Shown piece by piece: positions 25,821 to 34,388 of a stretch of DNA of 64,000 bases. Origin of the DNA: Streptomyces sp. 378 (GTDB lineage Bacteria; Actinomycetota; Actinomycetes; Streptomycetales; Streptomycetaceae); NCBI RefSeq assembly GCF_030124145.1, contig NZ_JASKMS010000009.1:62001-126000 (forward strand), given 5' to 3'. The notes below the pieces were generated by a model. The model searched no databases and was not told the origin of the DNA. It was given only the letters and a program-made list of their open reading frames with translations. The position numbers and the translations under genes were made by a program. Numbering within the stretch: position 1 is the first letter of the stretch; each line of letters starts with the position of its first letter.

Positions 25821-27548
25821 TCAGCCGTCGAGCCAGTCACCCGCGAGGTCCGCGGGACGGTACCCCGTGGCGTTCCAGAGGAAATGCGGATGGGCGCAGC
25901 CGAACATGTAGGCGAGCAGTGTGGTGTCCTCCCTCCCGGTCCGAGCGTCGTGCAGGGTGTGGAACATCTCGGATCCGACTGCGCCGGCGTCTTGTTGGAT
26001 CTGACGGGCGCGGTCCGTGGAGGCCGCGGCGCTGGATGCCTCCACGGCGGCTATGTAGGTGCGGCGCAGGATTTCCCAGGTGGTGTCGGTGTTGCCGTGC
26101 CAGGGGCCGTGCAGTGCTTCGAAGGCATGGAGCTCGGCGTCGAAGAGCGGCCAGGTCCGGGGGTACTGGGCTCGGCAGCGCGCGGACAGCTCGGCGGTCC
26201 GCGCACTCAGTGCCGGCGCGGTGGGCCGCGGGGCGAGGGTGAGAGTGGTGCCGTGGGTGAGGATGCCCGTGCACGCGTTGGGCTGCAGGTCGCAGAGCGG
26301 GCACGCCTCGGCCGGGGGGAGTCCCTGGGTGATGCCGTCGAACCACAGGGCGTGGCGGCCCGTGAGTCCCATCCAGACGATGGTCGTGGTCATCAACCAC
26401 GTGTTCCACATCGGGTCATGCGCCTCCGGCGTGCAGCCGTACTTGACGAGGGCGATGGCGCAGGCGGCGTAGAAGGCCTTGGTGTGGGCGGGCATGTCGG
26501 CGAGCCAGAAGTTGCTGATCTCGCCGGTGAGGGCGTCGACTCGTACATCGGCCATGTCATCGATGACGCGGCACAGCAGCAGGGAGGCGAGGTGTTCCTC
26601 CTGCCAGAGTTCGGTGTCGGGCGAGACGTGCCAGAACAGGCAGTCCAGCATCTGGAGGATCGAGTAGGTGCTCTGGCTGAGTGGGTTGGTCTGGGGGAGT
26701 ACGACGCTGCCCGCGTGGTGCTGTTGGAGCCAGTACTCGTCGACGGATCGCTTGTGGGCCGCGAAGAGTCCGCAGACCAGGGCCCGTGCGCTGTTGGTGC
26801 TGAAACGCTCGGCCAAGCGTCCTTCCACGAGTTGGGTGAGGTGCGTGGTGTCGATGGTCTCGATCACGCGCTTGTATTCGTGAAAGACGAGGATGTCGTC
26901 CTCGAAGCGGTGACGGTGGCCAAGGTCCCGTTCGAGGTCGTTCATCTGCCGGGTCCAGGACCATCCGCCGGTCAGGACGCTGTCGAGTTCCCGGCGGTAG
27001 GGCCAGGTCTTGGCGGTGAGGGGACGGCCGGCGCTCTGCCGCCAACCGTAGTCATCCAGGGTGCGCGCGGGAGCCGAGGGGAGCCGACGGCACAGCGGGC
27101 AGGCGCAGTCGGCTGCTTGCTCCTCGCGCGGCGGGGCGAGCGCCCGGCTTCTCCAGGCCTCCTCCAGCATCCTGCTGGTCAGTCGGCAGACCTCGACATC
27201 GGTGCTGACCTGGGGGAACGCTTCCTCGATCACGCGCAGGCCGGCGTCGAGCTGTTTCAGTCTGGCCTCGCCCTCCTCGTCGGGCGGGAGGAACGCGCGC
27301 GGCGTCAGACGGAGGGCCCCCTCCACGTGCAGCGTGGTGCCGGACTGAGGGGATCTGAGTTCGCCCTGCCGTTGCTGAACGGCGTTCTGGCACCTTCGGT
27401 GCTGCTCGGTGCTCCCCTTGACGCGTTTCGCCAAAAGGTGGGCCAAGGCGTTCCCGGCCTCCCCGGGCTGGAGCCGGGCGCTGGGCTGCGCCGGGACCAC
27501 GCTGTCGGTGGGCGCCTTCAGACCAGCACCTTCGACTCGAGATTTCAC
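25821..27548 (-). CDS. Unassigned 575-aa protein with terpene-synthase-like DDMAD motif
   Basis: A large helical, soluble protein of uncertain family. In the middle, LLLCRVIDDMADVRVDALTG resembles the Asp-rich DDxxD metal site of class I terpene synthases, and WTRQMNDLERDLGHRHRFEDD could play the part of a second metal site, but the classical NSE triad is not clear and the length is well above the ~320-400 residues of bacterial cyclases. Two CPLC motifs (~residues 150 and 400) suggest bound metal or a structural disulfide. GTG 27548 has a good agggag. It lies 226 bases downstream of a 27-codon ORF on the same strand. The function is unknown; a terpenoid-type cyclase or prenyltransferase is the leading guess. 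Confidence 0.75.
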   Translation of the reverse strand: MKSRVEGAGLKAPTDSVVPAQPSARLQPGEAGNALAHLLAKRVKGSTEQHRRCQNAVQQRQGELRSPQSGTTLHVEGALRLTPRAFLPPDEEGEARLKQLDAGLRVIEEAFPQVSTDVEVCRLTSRMLEEAWRSRALAPPREEQAADCACPLCRRLPSAPARTLDDYGWRQSAGRPLTAKTWPYRRELDSVLTGGWSWTRQMNDLERDLGHRHRFEDDILVFHEYKRVIETIDTTHLTQLVEGRLAERFSTNSARALVCGLFAAHKRSVDEYWLQQHHAGSVVLPQTNPLSQSTYSILQMLDCLFWHVSPDTELWQEEHLASLLLCRVIDDMADVRVDALTGEISNFWLADMPAHTKAFYAACAIALVKYGCTPEAHDPMWNTWLMTTTIVWMGLTGRHALWFDGITQGLPPAEACPLCDLQPNACTGILTHGTTLTLAPRPTAPALSARTAELSARCRAQYPRTWPLFDAELHAFEALHGPWHGNTDTTWEILRRTYIAAVEASSAAASTDRARQIQQDAGAVGSEMFHTLHDARTGREDTTLLAYMFGCAHPHFLWNATGYRPADLAGDWLDG

Positions 27549-27774
27549 ACCGGTCTCCCTTCAAGCTGTGGTCCTGCCAACGGAATCGGTCGGCCGTGGT
27601 GGTCGGCCGAACGGATCGGGAATCTGCTGTGCCTTCCGCGGACGGACCGCGCCCGACAGCCGGGCTCCTGCGACCGGTTCCGGTCCCTATGGCACGACCG
27701 CGAGGGGCACGACTGCCGTGGCGACGGCCGGGGAAGTGGATCGGGTCGCCCCTACCGGCAGCACGCGCGGTCCG

Positions 27775-27858
27775 TCAGATGCGCTGCCGCTCCAGGAAGA
27801 CCAGGACGTCCGCTGACAGGAGGATCGACGAGGCGTCGAACCTGACGTCCTGAGACAT
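27775..27858 (-). CDS. Small ORF, 27 aa, with strong ribosome-binding site
   Basis: ATG 27858 is preceded by gaaaggaa at ideal spacing and is followed by 27 codons ending in TGA. The peptide begins MSQDVRFDAS and ends ADVLVFLERQRI; it is amphipathic, without Cys. It precedes the 575-residue gene on the same strand. It could be a small peptide product, a precursor, or a leader that affects downstream expression. A small ORF with such a ribosome-binding site is uncommon by chance, but conservation has not been tested. Confidence 0.5.
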   Translation of the reverse strand: MSQDVRFDASSILLSADVLVFLERQRI

Positions 27859-28057
27859 ACGCTTCCTTTCGGGAGACGGACCGCAGAGTCCCCCGGCCCT
27901 GCACACAGGCGGCCTCCGAGGCCGCCCCACGCAATCGAACTGGACTTCGCAGAACGAAAGTTGAACCGAGAAGCGCTACGAGGCTGCCCAGAGCGTAAAT
28001 GATCTACACCGTGATACGACCGTGATCTGGGTTACTGCTCAAGCCTCATGAGCTGCG

Positions 28058-28087
28058 TATACTCGCGCGCCCTCACGCACGTGAGGG
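28058..28087 (+). promoter_or_regulatory. Putative -10 and palindromic operator of the phosphotransferase gene
   Basis: TATACT at 28058-28063 is a strong -10. Six bases later lies a perfect dyad, ccctcacg-ca-cgtgaggg (28070-28087), at the predicted transcription start. This arrangement suits a repressor that blocks initiation. No good -35 is seen 17 bases upstream. The leader to the ATG at 28176 is ~100 bases. Confidence 0.55.
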
Positions 28088-28175
28088 CGACCGTGCCCTC
28101 GCGATCAGTCGGCCGGATCCCCGGAGCCCGTGTGTACTGGGTGCACGTGCTCACGGCGAGAGGAGTAGGGCGACG

Positions 28176-29027
28176 ATGCAGGGGTCAGAGGTCCGGCGGG
28201 CGGTGGCTGCGGCCATGTCGATCGCCTCTTCACTCGACCTGACAGTCCATGACACGGTCGTTCTTCATGACTCGAACAAGCTCACTCTGCGTCTGCTGCC
28301 GTGCGACGTCGTGGCCCGGATGGCACCTGTGGCGCAGCAGGTCGCGCAGTTCGAAGTGGAGTTTGCTCAGCGGCTCGCGGAATCCGGGTGCCCTGTGGCC
28401 GCCCTCGCGCCCCGAGTGGAGCCGCGGGTTCACGAGCGTGATGGCTTCGTGGTCACGCTGTGGACCTACTACGAGCCCGTCAGAGCCCGTGAGGTCTCAC
28501 CGGCCGAATACGCCGGTGCGCTGGAGCGGCTGCATGCCGGCATGCGCACACTCGACGTCCCCGCGCCGCGCTTCACGGATCGAGTGGAGCAGGCGCAGCG
28601 ACTCGTGGCGAACCGCTGCCGGACTCCGGCGCTCGCCGACGCGGACCGGCGGTTGCTCGGTGGCACCTTGCGAAGCCTGAAACGAAGCATCGGCGAGCGC
28701 GGCGGCGCGGAGCAGTTGCTGCATGGCGAGCCGCACCCTGGAAACCTGCTCACCACGGCAGACGGGCCGCTGTTCGTCGACCTTGAGACGTGTTGCCGCG
28801 GGCCCGTCGAATTCGACCTCGCGCACGCGCCCGAGGCAGTCGGCGCGCACTATCCGGGTGTCGACCGGAACCTGCTGCGCGAGTGCCGCATCCTCGTACT
28901 GGCGATGATCACGACGTGGCGCTGGGATCGAGACGATCAGTTCCCGGACGGCCGTCGACTGGGCACGGAGTGGCTCAGCCGGATTCGAGCAGCACTTGAC
29001 GGCAGCGGCCTGGATGGCCGTGCCTGA
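28176..29027 (+). CDS. Aminoglycoside phosphotransferase-like kinase (APH family)
   Basis: A 283-residue APH-fold protein. The Brenner-type catalytic loop LLHGEPHPGNLL carries the usual Asp replaced by Glu (HGEPHPGN; HGDxHxxN is normal), and the metal-binding segment is GPLFVDLETCCRGPVEFDLA, where Asp of VDLE matches the DxD/DFG site. The N-lobe (TLRLLPCDVVARM) is short and has little of the usual Lys signature. The Asp-to-Glu change in the loop is also found in some choline/homoserine kinase-like relatives. The substrate is not predictable, and antibiotic resistance should not be assumed. ATG 28176 lies behind gaggag. A palindromic operator precedes it. Confidence 0.8.
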   Translation: MQGSEVRRAVAAAMSIASSLDLTVHDTVVLHDSNKLTLRLLPCDVVARMAPVAQQVAQFEVEFAQRLAESGCPVAALAPRVEPRVHERDGFVVTLWTYYEPVRAREVSPAEYAGALERLHAGMRTLDVPAPRFTDRVEQAQRLVANRCRTPALADADRRLLGGTLRSLKRSIGERGGAEQLLHGEPHPGNLLTTADGPLFVDLETCCRGPVEFDLAHAPEAVGAHYPGVDRNLLRECRILVLAMITTWRWDRDDQFPDGRRLGTEWLSRIRAALDGSGLDGRA

Positions 29028-29298
29028 TGGCGGTCCCCGCGGCTCGTCCCCGGCGCCGTAGAGCAGTCCGAGCAGCGAGCGGTAGCCTCAGCGCGTCTTC
29101 GGATGTCGGTGCTGTCGAGCATCACTTGATGGATGCTCAGCGATCCCGGCTCGTCCGTACCGATCACCTCCGGCGGAAAGAGCGCCCGGCGCGTGGGTTC
29201 ACGACGGTTCGTCCTCCTCGTGGCCGACCGGAAGTTGACCTTGCTTTCCCTTTGCGCTTGGCTACGGCTCCGACCTTTCATGATCCGGGGGGATCCAT

Positions 29299-29709
29299 AT
29301 GAGCAGCATGGTCCGTGCAGCCGTCCACACCGTGGCTGTCACCTGTCTCGCACTCGGCCTCAGCTCCTGTTCCGAGGCGGTCGACCAGGTCGACAAGGCA
29401 GTGGACACAACGTACGAGGTCACCTACGAGGTCACGGGGAAGAACATCGACTCGATCGACTTCCACGGCGGCGCCGGCAAGGCCATGGAGCCGAAGGTCG
29501 ATTCGGTGTCCAAGCCGCAGCTGCCGTGGAAGAAGACGGTCACCCTGCGGGGCATCATGCCCGCGGCCGTCATCCCGGTCGCCGCGGACCCCGAGGGTTC
29601 TCAGGTGACCTGCAAGATCGTCTACAAGGGCAAAGTGCTCGATGAACAGAGCGCCAAGGGCCTCGTGAGCGCAGGCGGTTGCACCGCGGCATCTCCGATC
29701 ACGGAGTAG
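29299..29709 (+). CDS. MmpS-like lipoprotein
   Basis: A 136-residue lipoprotein: signal peptide ending LALGLSSC (lipid-modified Cys ~25), followed by a single beta-rich domain with VTYEVTGKNIDSID, QLPWKKTVTLRGI and VTCKIVYKGKVL. This pattern matches the MmpS/small transport-accessory fold of mycobacteria and streptomycetes. A disulfide between the Cys in VTCK and GGCT is likely. No MmpL transporter is adjacent, so a stand-alone surface role is possible. ATG 29299 follows a ggggggat. Confidence 0.78.
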   Translation: MSSMVRAAVHTVAVTCLALGLSSCSEAVDQVDKAVDTTYEVTYEVTGKNIDSIDFHGGAGKAMEPKVDSVSKPQLPWKKTVTLRGIMPAAVIPVAADPEGSQVTCKIVYKGKVLDEQSAKGLVSAGGCTAASPITE

Positions 29710-29826
29710 CCGGAGTCATGACCGGCCACTGCTGAGAGGCGATGGCCGGTCGCGTGAGCGTCCGCTGCGAGCAGCACGACGGCCGGACGGCGGGCCGGCC
29801 CTGAGGGGGCGTTCACTCCACGCACC

Positions 29827-29926
29827 GGACGCTTGCCCCGGGCGCTTCTCCGCGCCCACCGGGCGCTTGCCCCGGGCGCTCCACTCCACCCCGGACGCTT
29901 GCCCCGGGCGCTCCTCTGCGCCCACC
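29827..29926. repeat. Three tandem ~33-bp imperfect repeats
   Basis: Units at 29827-29860, 29861-29892 and 29893-29926 share the core cgcttgccccgggcgct, itself containing the CCCGGG palindrome. They fill the intergenic space between the stop of the lipoprotein gene and the convergent acetyltransferase. Function unknown; they may help end transcription from both sides. Confidence 0.75.
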
Positions 29927-29955
29927 GCAGCGCCACACCACGTACGACGACCCGT

Positions 29956-30504
29956 TCAGCCGGACGGAGCGATCGAGGACCACACGCCGAACCACTGCTC
30001 GGCGCCGAACTCCTCGAAACGCTCCACCTCGGTGAACCCGAGCTTGCCCGCGAGGCGCAGGGAGCGGACATTGGCGGTTTGGGTGCAGAGCACCACCGGC
30101 TCGCCGGGACATGCGTCGGCGAACCAGTCGAGCGCGGCCGCGCACGCCTCGGCGGCGTACCCGCGCCCCCACGCCTGCGGCAGGAACGTGTAGCCGAGTT
30201 CGGCCTCCCCGCCATCCGCACGGAGGTGACCCGGACGTTCTGCGTCACGTCGATCCAGCGTGACCATGCCGATCATCGCTCCGTCGAGATCGATCACGAA
30301 GAGGCCAGGACGCCGCCCGGGTATCTCGGGCAGCGCGTGTTCGAGCGCGTCACGCGGTCGAGCGCCGCCGAGGTACGTATGGACCTCCGGCGAGGAGAAC
30401 AGCTCGATGAACGCCGCCCGGTCCCGCGCCTCGGACTCGCGGAGTACGAGCCGCTCGGTCTTCACGGGGGCGGGTGGCCAGGCCAGGGGCCCCAGTACAG
30501 TCAT
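29956..30504 (-). CDS. GNAT N-acetyltransferase (RimJ/RimL type)
   Basis: A 182-residue GNAT of the Acetyltransf_3 type. Motifs: N-terminal VKTERLVLRESEARDRAAF, central ELGYTFLPQAWGRGYAAEAC (acetyl-CoA pyrophosphate loop Q/RxxGxG/A as QAWGRGYA), and C-terminal RLAGKLGFTEVERFEEFG. The closest characterised relatives acetylate ribosomal-protein N-termini or small amines; the substrate is unknown. ATG 30504 is chosen, with an agg ~9 bases before; the frame has another ATG at 30513. It converges with the lipoprotein gene across the tandem repeat. Confidence 0.87.
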   Translation of the reverse strand: MTVLGPLAWPPAPVKTERLVLRESEARDRAAFIELFSSPEVHTYLGGARPRDALEHALPEIPGRRPGLFVIDLDGAMIGMVTLDRRDAERPGHLRADGGEAELGYTFLPQAWGRGYAAEACAAALDWFADACPGEPVVLCTQTANVRSLRLAGKLGFTEVERFEEFGAEQWFGVWSSIAPSG

Positions 30505-30731
30505 GGCGGGCAACCTATCGCAGGCCGTGCGAGCGATTCCCTGATGCTGTCAGCGTCCGGGAGTGACCAGCAGTTCCTGGCGCGCTGTGCTGGAGTGAGG
30601 CCGGCTGACCTGACCTGCGCGGTATCCGTGGTGCCAATCGTGGCTGTCGACTGTTCGGATGCCTTGAGCCGGCTCGGTTCTGGAGTGAGGTCACCGGCTG
30701 TCCGCTGCATCGGCAGGACGCACCGGGCGGC

Positions 30732-30962
30732 ATGCTGAACGAACTGGCCGGGCGTGACCTCGTCGAGCGGACCCCCGATCCCGGCGACCGGCGCCGCAAC
30801 GTCATCACGATCTCCCCCTGGGGCCGCCGCCATCTGCGCCGCCTCGACGAGACCCTGGACGACCTTCACGACACACTGCTCGCACCGCTGAACCCCGCCG
30901 AACGCGACCAGTTCATGCGGATGCTCACACGCTTGCTGGACCACCACACGCGGACTCCTTGA
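30732..30962 (+). pseudogene. MarR-family regulator, C-terminal remnant
   Basis: The segment MLNELAGRDLVERTPDPGDRRRNVITISPWG is the recognition helix plus wing of a MarR winged helix, followed by the C-terminal dimerisation helices ending at 30962. The first helices of the domain are absent: upstream sequence in the same frame (~30690-30731) is not MarR-like and no upstream start gives the missing ~70 residues. It is a truncated gene. A divergent gene starts at 30504, consistent with a lost MarR regulatory unit. Confidence 0.7.
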
Positions 30963-31253
30963 ACCGCGGGGAGCGCCGAATGCCGGCGCGGTCAGATGGG
31001 GGGAGTGACACGGCCGGGCTGACGTGGTGGGCGACCGTCGGCGAGGCGAGCAGGCGCAGGCCCTCTTCCAAGGGCGAGCCGGGTCCGGTCGCGCTGTGGC
31101 CAGCAAGTCAGCCGTCTCCCAGTGGGCGCCCTCCACGAGCCGGACAGCACTCGGCTTGGCCTCGGAGGCGAGCCTCCGAGGCGTACGCCGGGTGGCAGGG
31201 AGCATGCCCGCCGCCGCGCCCGTCGGCCGAAGGTGGCCCGGCCGGGGGCGCCT

Positions 31254-33239
31254 CTACGCCCTGTCGCGGCCCACGACCGGCTGCCGCCACCATGCGGCAC
31301 TCGCGTCGCGCAAGGTGTTGGTGCCGCAGTGCACTTCGCCCATTCCGAGGTGGTACGTGTACCAGTCGTCGATGTACGACACCGCCATGCCGACCCGCTG
31401 ATATGCGGCGGTCACGGCTTCCGTGAAGATGTCCTTGCCGCCGATGACGGGCCCCCACTGGCGAGGGGCCAGGTAGCGGTCGCGTCCGAGGAGCACGCCG
31501 TTGACCGCGCCCGGAACGTATGCGCTGGTCGTCACCGTCGCCGGAGCCGCCGCACGCGAGGTGGCCGGGCTCTCGGCGAGCCACTTCTGCTGGCCGTGTT
31601 CACCGAGGCTGTCCACGAGGTCGGAGCCGGCGCCCATGCGCGTCAGGCGCGGAACGGGAACCTCCCGTCCGTCGGCGGTCAGGGCCTCCGAGTCACGGGT
31701 GTACAGCGCGGGCACCCGCACGATCTCCGCGTCGGTGACCCCCGTCTCGCGTGTGAGGATCTCCAGGTTGGCCGCGATGCGCCTCGCGGCCATCTCGTTG
31801 TCGGCCACCAGGTGACGGGAGGCGAGCGCCTGGTCGATGGTCTCCTTGGGGGCCGGGGTGTGACTGCGGCCCGGGACGGAGAACATCTTCGTCGTGCCGT
31901 GGCCGTCGCGCTTGGCGTCGCGCAGCAGCCGCAGCCCCGCCTCGGGGTCGGCGACGCCGATGCGCCAGCCGCGCGGGGTGTCGGCGGGCAGGAACTGCAC
32001 GAACTCGTCGACGTGCCCCACGCTCAGCCAGGAGGTGTCCAGCAGTAGCGGGTCCTGCAAGCCCTGCGATGCGAGCAGCGTCCGCATCACCTTCGACGGA
32101 CGCGCCCCGCTGTCCTTGCGCTCGCCCATGATGATCCGCCCGGCCGGGAAGGAGCGCCCACCGTGTGTGTAGGGCGGGATGGTCTCCAGGTTGCCCATGG
32201 AGTTGAGCGACCAGTCGTCGGGCTCCGCCGGGTCGGTCACCTGCACGACACCGACGTCCCGGCCGCGCATTCTCTCGAACAGTTCCCGGCCCGCGTCCCG
32301 GTCCGGCTGCGCGGAACGCAGCATCACGCGCATCACGTGCCGCTGACCGCCCGGTCCCGCCATGCTGACGTAGGCCGGTTCGACGAAGTCCTGGGCCCAG
32401 CGGTCGGCGTACATCTCGAAGGTGACCAGCGGCGTGGTGACCCCCGCCTTCTTGACCTCCTTCCCGAGGGCGGTGACGAACTCCCGCTGAAGCCGGCTGT
32501 CCGGACCATCACCCTGCACCTTGGACACCATCACCTGCTGGGTGTCCTGAAGGTGATGCTGTGTCAGCAGCGGCGCGACGCGCAGGGTCACGGCGTCGGA
32601 GGTGGACTTCTGGCCGGACGTCACCGTCAGCCGGACCACCGCACGGCCGTCCCACTTCGCGCGGTCCCGGACGACGTCGGTGGCCTCGACACCGAACTCC
32701 ACACCGGAGCGCAACTCGACGGCCGTCAGCCGCGTCGCGGACGTCACGGGAATCCACTTCCCGTCACGCTTGAGAAAGAGGTGCGCGTGGGTGCCTCCCG
32801 TGGCGAGTTTCAGGCTGCCCTCGGCGCCCGCAGGGAGACCGCGCAGGGGAACGGAATGGACCCGGGCGAGGTCAGCCGCGTCCTCAGTGCCGTTGATCTT
32901 CGTGTCGGAAGCGTCGTTGCACGCGGCCAACTTCGCGTCGGACAGCGGTGCTCCGCCCGGCCCGGTCACCGGACACCGCTTGGCGTCGTCGTCGATGTTG
33001 GGCAGATACACGGCCCCGCGCTCGACGGACCAGCTGTCCTCCCCCTTGGTGTCGCTGCCGCCGGTGACGTCGACCCGCCCGTCACGGTTGACGTCCGCCC
33101 GCAGATCGGCGCGCCCGACCGTCTCGGCGGCGACGGCGGAACCGGCAGGCCCGGCGAGCACGGATCCTGCGGCAGTGAGGGCCAGGACCACAGACCCGGC
33201 CGGGTACAGGCGCGAACGTATACGTCTGCGTGAACGCAC
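31254..33239 (-). CDS. Secreted protein-arginine deiminase
   Basis: A 661-residue secreted PAD-family enzyme that would convert protein or peptide arginine to citrulline. The signal peptide (~1-38) is followed by an acidic DVNRDGRVD segment (residues 49-57) that resembles a dockerin/EF-hand calcium loop, a beta-rich middle and a pentein-type catalytic domain. The catalytic set is complete: Asp284 (DRWAQDF), His409 and Asp411 (GHVDEFVQ) and the nucleophile Cys638 (GEVHCGTNTL), matching Asp350, His471, Asp473 and Cys645 of human PAD4. GTG 33239 has agagga upstream. No downstream partner; monocistronic. Confidence 0.9.
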   Translation of the reverse strand: MRSRRRIRSRLYPAGSVVLALTAAGSVLAGPAGSAVAAETVGRADLRADVNRDGRVDVTGGSDTKGEDSWSVERGAVYLPNIDDDAKRCPVTGPGGAPLSDAKLAACNDASDTKINGTEDAADLARVHSVPLRGLPAGAEGSLKLATGGTHAHLFLKRDGKWIPVTSATRLTAVELRSGVEFGVEATDVVRDRAKWDGRAVVRLTVTSGQKSTSDAVTLRVAPLLTQHHLQDTQQVMVSKVQGDGPDSRLQREFVTALGKEVKKAGVTTPLVTFEMYADRWAQDFVEPAYVSMAGPGGQRHVMRVMLRSAQPDRDAGRELFERMRGRDVGVVQVTDPAEPDDWSLNSMGNLETIPPYTHGGRSFPAGRIIMGERKDSGARPSKVMRTLLASQGLQDPLLLDTSWLSVGHVDEFVQFLPADTPRGWRIGVADPEAGLRLLRDAKRDGHGTTKMFSVPGRSHTPAPKETIDQALASRHLVADNEMAARRIAANLEILTRETGVTDAEIVRVPALYTRDSEALTADGREVPVPRLTRMGAGSDLVDSLGEHGQQKWLAESPATSRAAAPATVTTSAYVPGAVNGVLLGRDRYLAPRQWGPVIGGKDIFTEAVTAAYQRVGMAVSYIDDWYTYHLGMGEVHCGTNTLRDASAAWWRQPVVGRDRA

Positions 33240-33353
33240 GGCACATTCCTCTCAGTTGTGGGGCTTCGCCCTGCAAGAGGAGGGACCGCGGCTGGGCGTT
33301 CACTGTGCGGTGGGTGTTACTTCATACGGGGTCGTCGACGTCGCTCGCGCCGG

Positions 33354-33773
33354 AATCGTGGTCTCAGCCTGGGCGGCTACTTCGCGGCCCGGACCACGGC
33401 GCTCGAACCGCGCCTGGCGGACGTCGCCACCGTCAGCGGTCCCTTCCGCCTCGACTGGCAGTAACTGCCCCCGCCCGTACGGGACATGCTGACCTGCCGT
33501 GCCGGAAGGGCCGATGCCGCCCGTGACTTCGCCCGGCACTTGGACCTCGCCGGCCTGGCACCCCGCGTCGCCGCCCCACTGCTCGTCGTGGACGGTGACC
33601 AGGACGTCATCCCCGGCGTGACGAACGGCGAGTCCCTGACGCGACTGGCGCCGCTCGGCGGATACCTGTCCGTCCCGCCTGGTGACCACCTCTTCGGCAA
33701 CGCCCGGCTCGACTGGATGCCGCACCACCTCAGCGACCACATGGCCCGCACCCTCACGGCGACACCTGCGTGA
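33354..33773 (+). pseudogene. Alpha/beta hydrolase (FrsA-like) remnant with in-frame stop
   Basis: GLSLGGYFAARTTALEP carries a GxSxG nucleophile elbow and is followed by a TAA at 33462-33464. The same frame then continues with DMLTCRAGRADAARDF, APLLVVDGDQDVIPG (acid-residue region) and PPGDHLFGNA (catalytic His). A single in-frame stop thus splits the C-terminal half of an alpha/beta hydrolase, and the N-terminal half is missing. It is a pseudogene; the part after the stop (33486-33773) could still be translated but would lack the nucleophile. Confidence 0.8.
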
Positions 33774-33799
33774 AGCGCTTCACCCGGGGTGCGCGCGGT

Positions 33800-34222
33800 T
33801 CAGGCGATGGACGCAGAAACGATGGCCGAGACAGCGAGGTTGCAGGAGGCCGTCACCCAGACCGCAGGATGAGGCTCTGCCTCGACCAGCGTGGCACCGA
33901 GGCGGCCCGGGGTGACCAGGTCCACCACCCAGAACGCCACCGCCATCATCACCAGTCCCAGCAGACCGAACGCCGCGGTCGAGACCAGTCCCTTGCCGAA
34001 GTCCTCGTAGGTCGTCCAGATGGACGTGAACACGATGCCGCCGATACCGAGCAGCGCGGAACTGAGGACCGTGGCGGCATTGCGATTGCGCTGCTCCCAG
34101 ATCTGCCGGCCGAGTTTTCCGGGCGTCAGCACATCGACCAGGACGATGCCGAGGACCAACAGAACCAGGCCCAGACCGCCGTACGCAGTGGCCCGCCCGA
34201 GTCCGTTGACGATGTCGCTCAT
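33800..34222 (-). CDS. DUF350 membrane protein
   Basis: A 140-residue inner-membrane protein with four hydrophobic segments (~12-34, 52-70, 75-97, 118-138). The sequence [20 protein letters not shown] followed by a second [11 protein letters not shown] shows the internal duplication of two TM pairs typical of DUF350. The family has no proven function, though often linked to envelope stress. ATG 34222 fits the family N-terminus ([15 protein letters not shown]); an upstream ATG at 34252 would add ten residues. Confidence 0.82.
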   Translation of the reverse strand: MSDIVNGLGRATAYGGLGLVLLVLGIVLVDVLTPGKLGRQIWEQRNRNAATVLSSALLGIGGIVFTSIWTTYEDFGKGLVSTAAFGLLGLVMMAVAFWVVDLVTPGRLGATLVEAEPHPAVWVTASCNLAVSAIVSASIA

Positions 34223-34388
34223 GGGGTTGCCAACTCCGAAGCTAGGGATCATGACTGATCGCGGTCAAGGAGAGGCAAAATGTAGCGCACACACGCTGCC
34301 CGCCGAACGGCGCCCGCCCCTCCGTGGGACGCAACGGCGACAGTCCACAACCCCTGGTGCCGTCGGGCGCGGCGGTGGCGCCGGGGTG

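Noticed and set aside
25614..27845. Plus-strand open frame of 743 codons opposite the 575-residue gene
   Set aside because: Low-complexity Gly/Val/Glu-rich translation with no motif; the minus-strand product has a good start and protein-like composition.
29299..29709. MmpS/MmpL transport operon
   Set aside because: The small lipoprotein is present, but no MmpL-sized transporter lies next to it.
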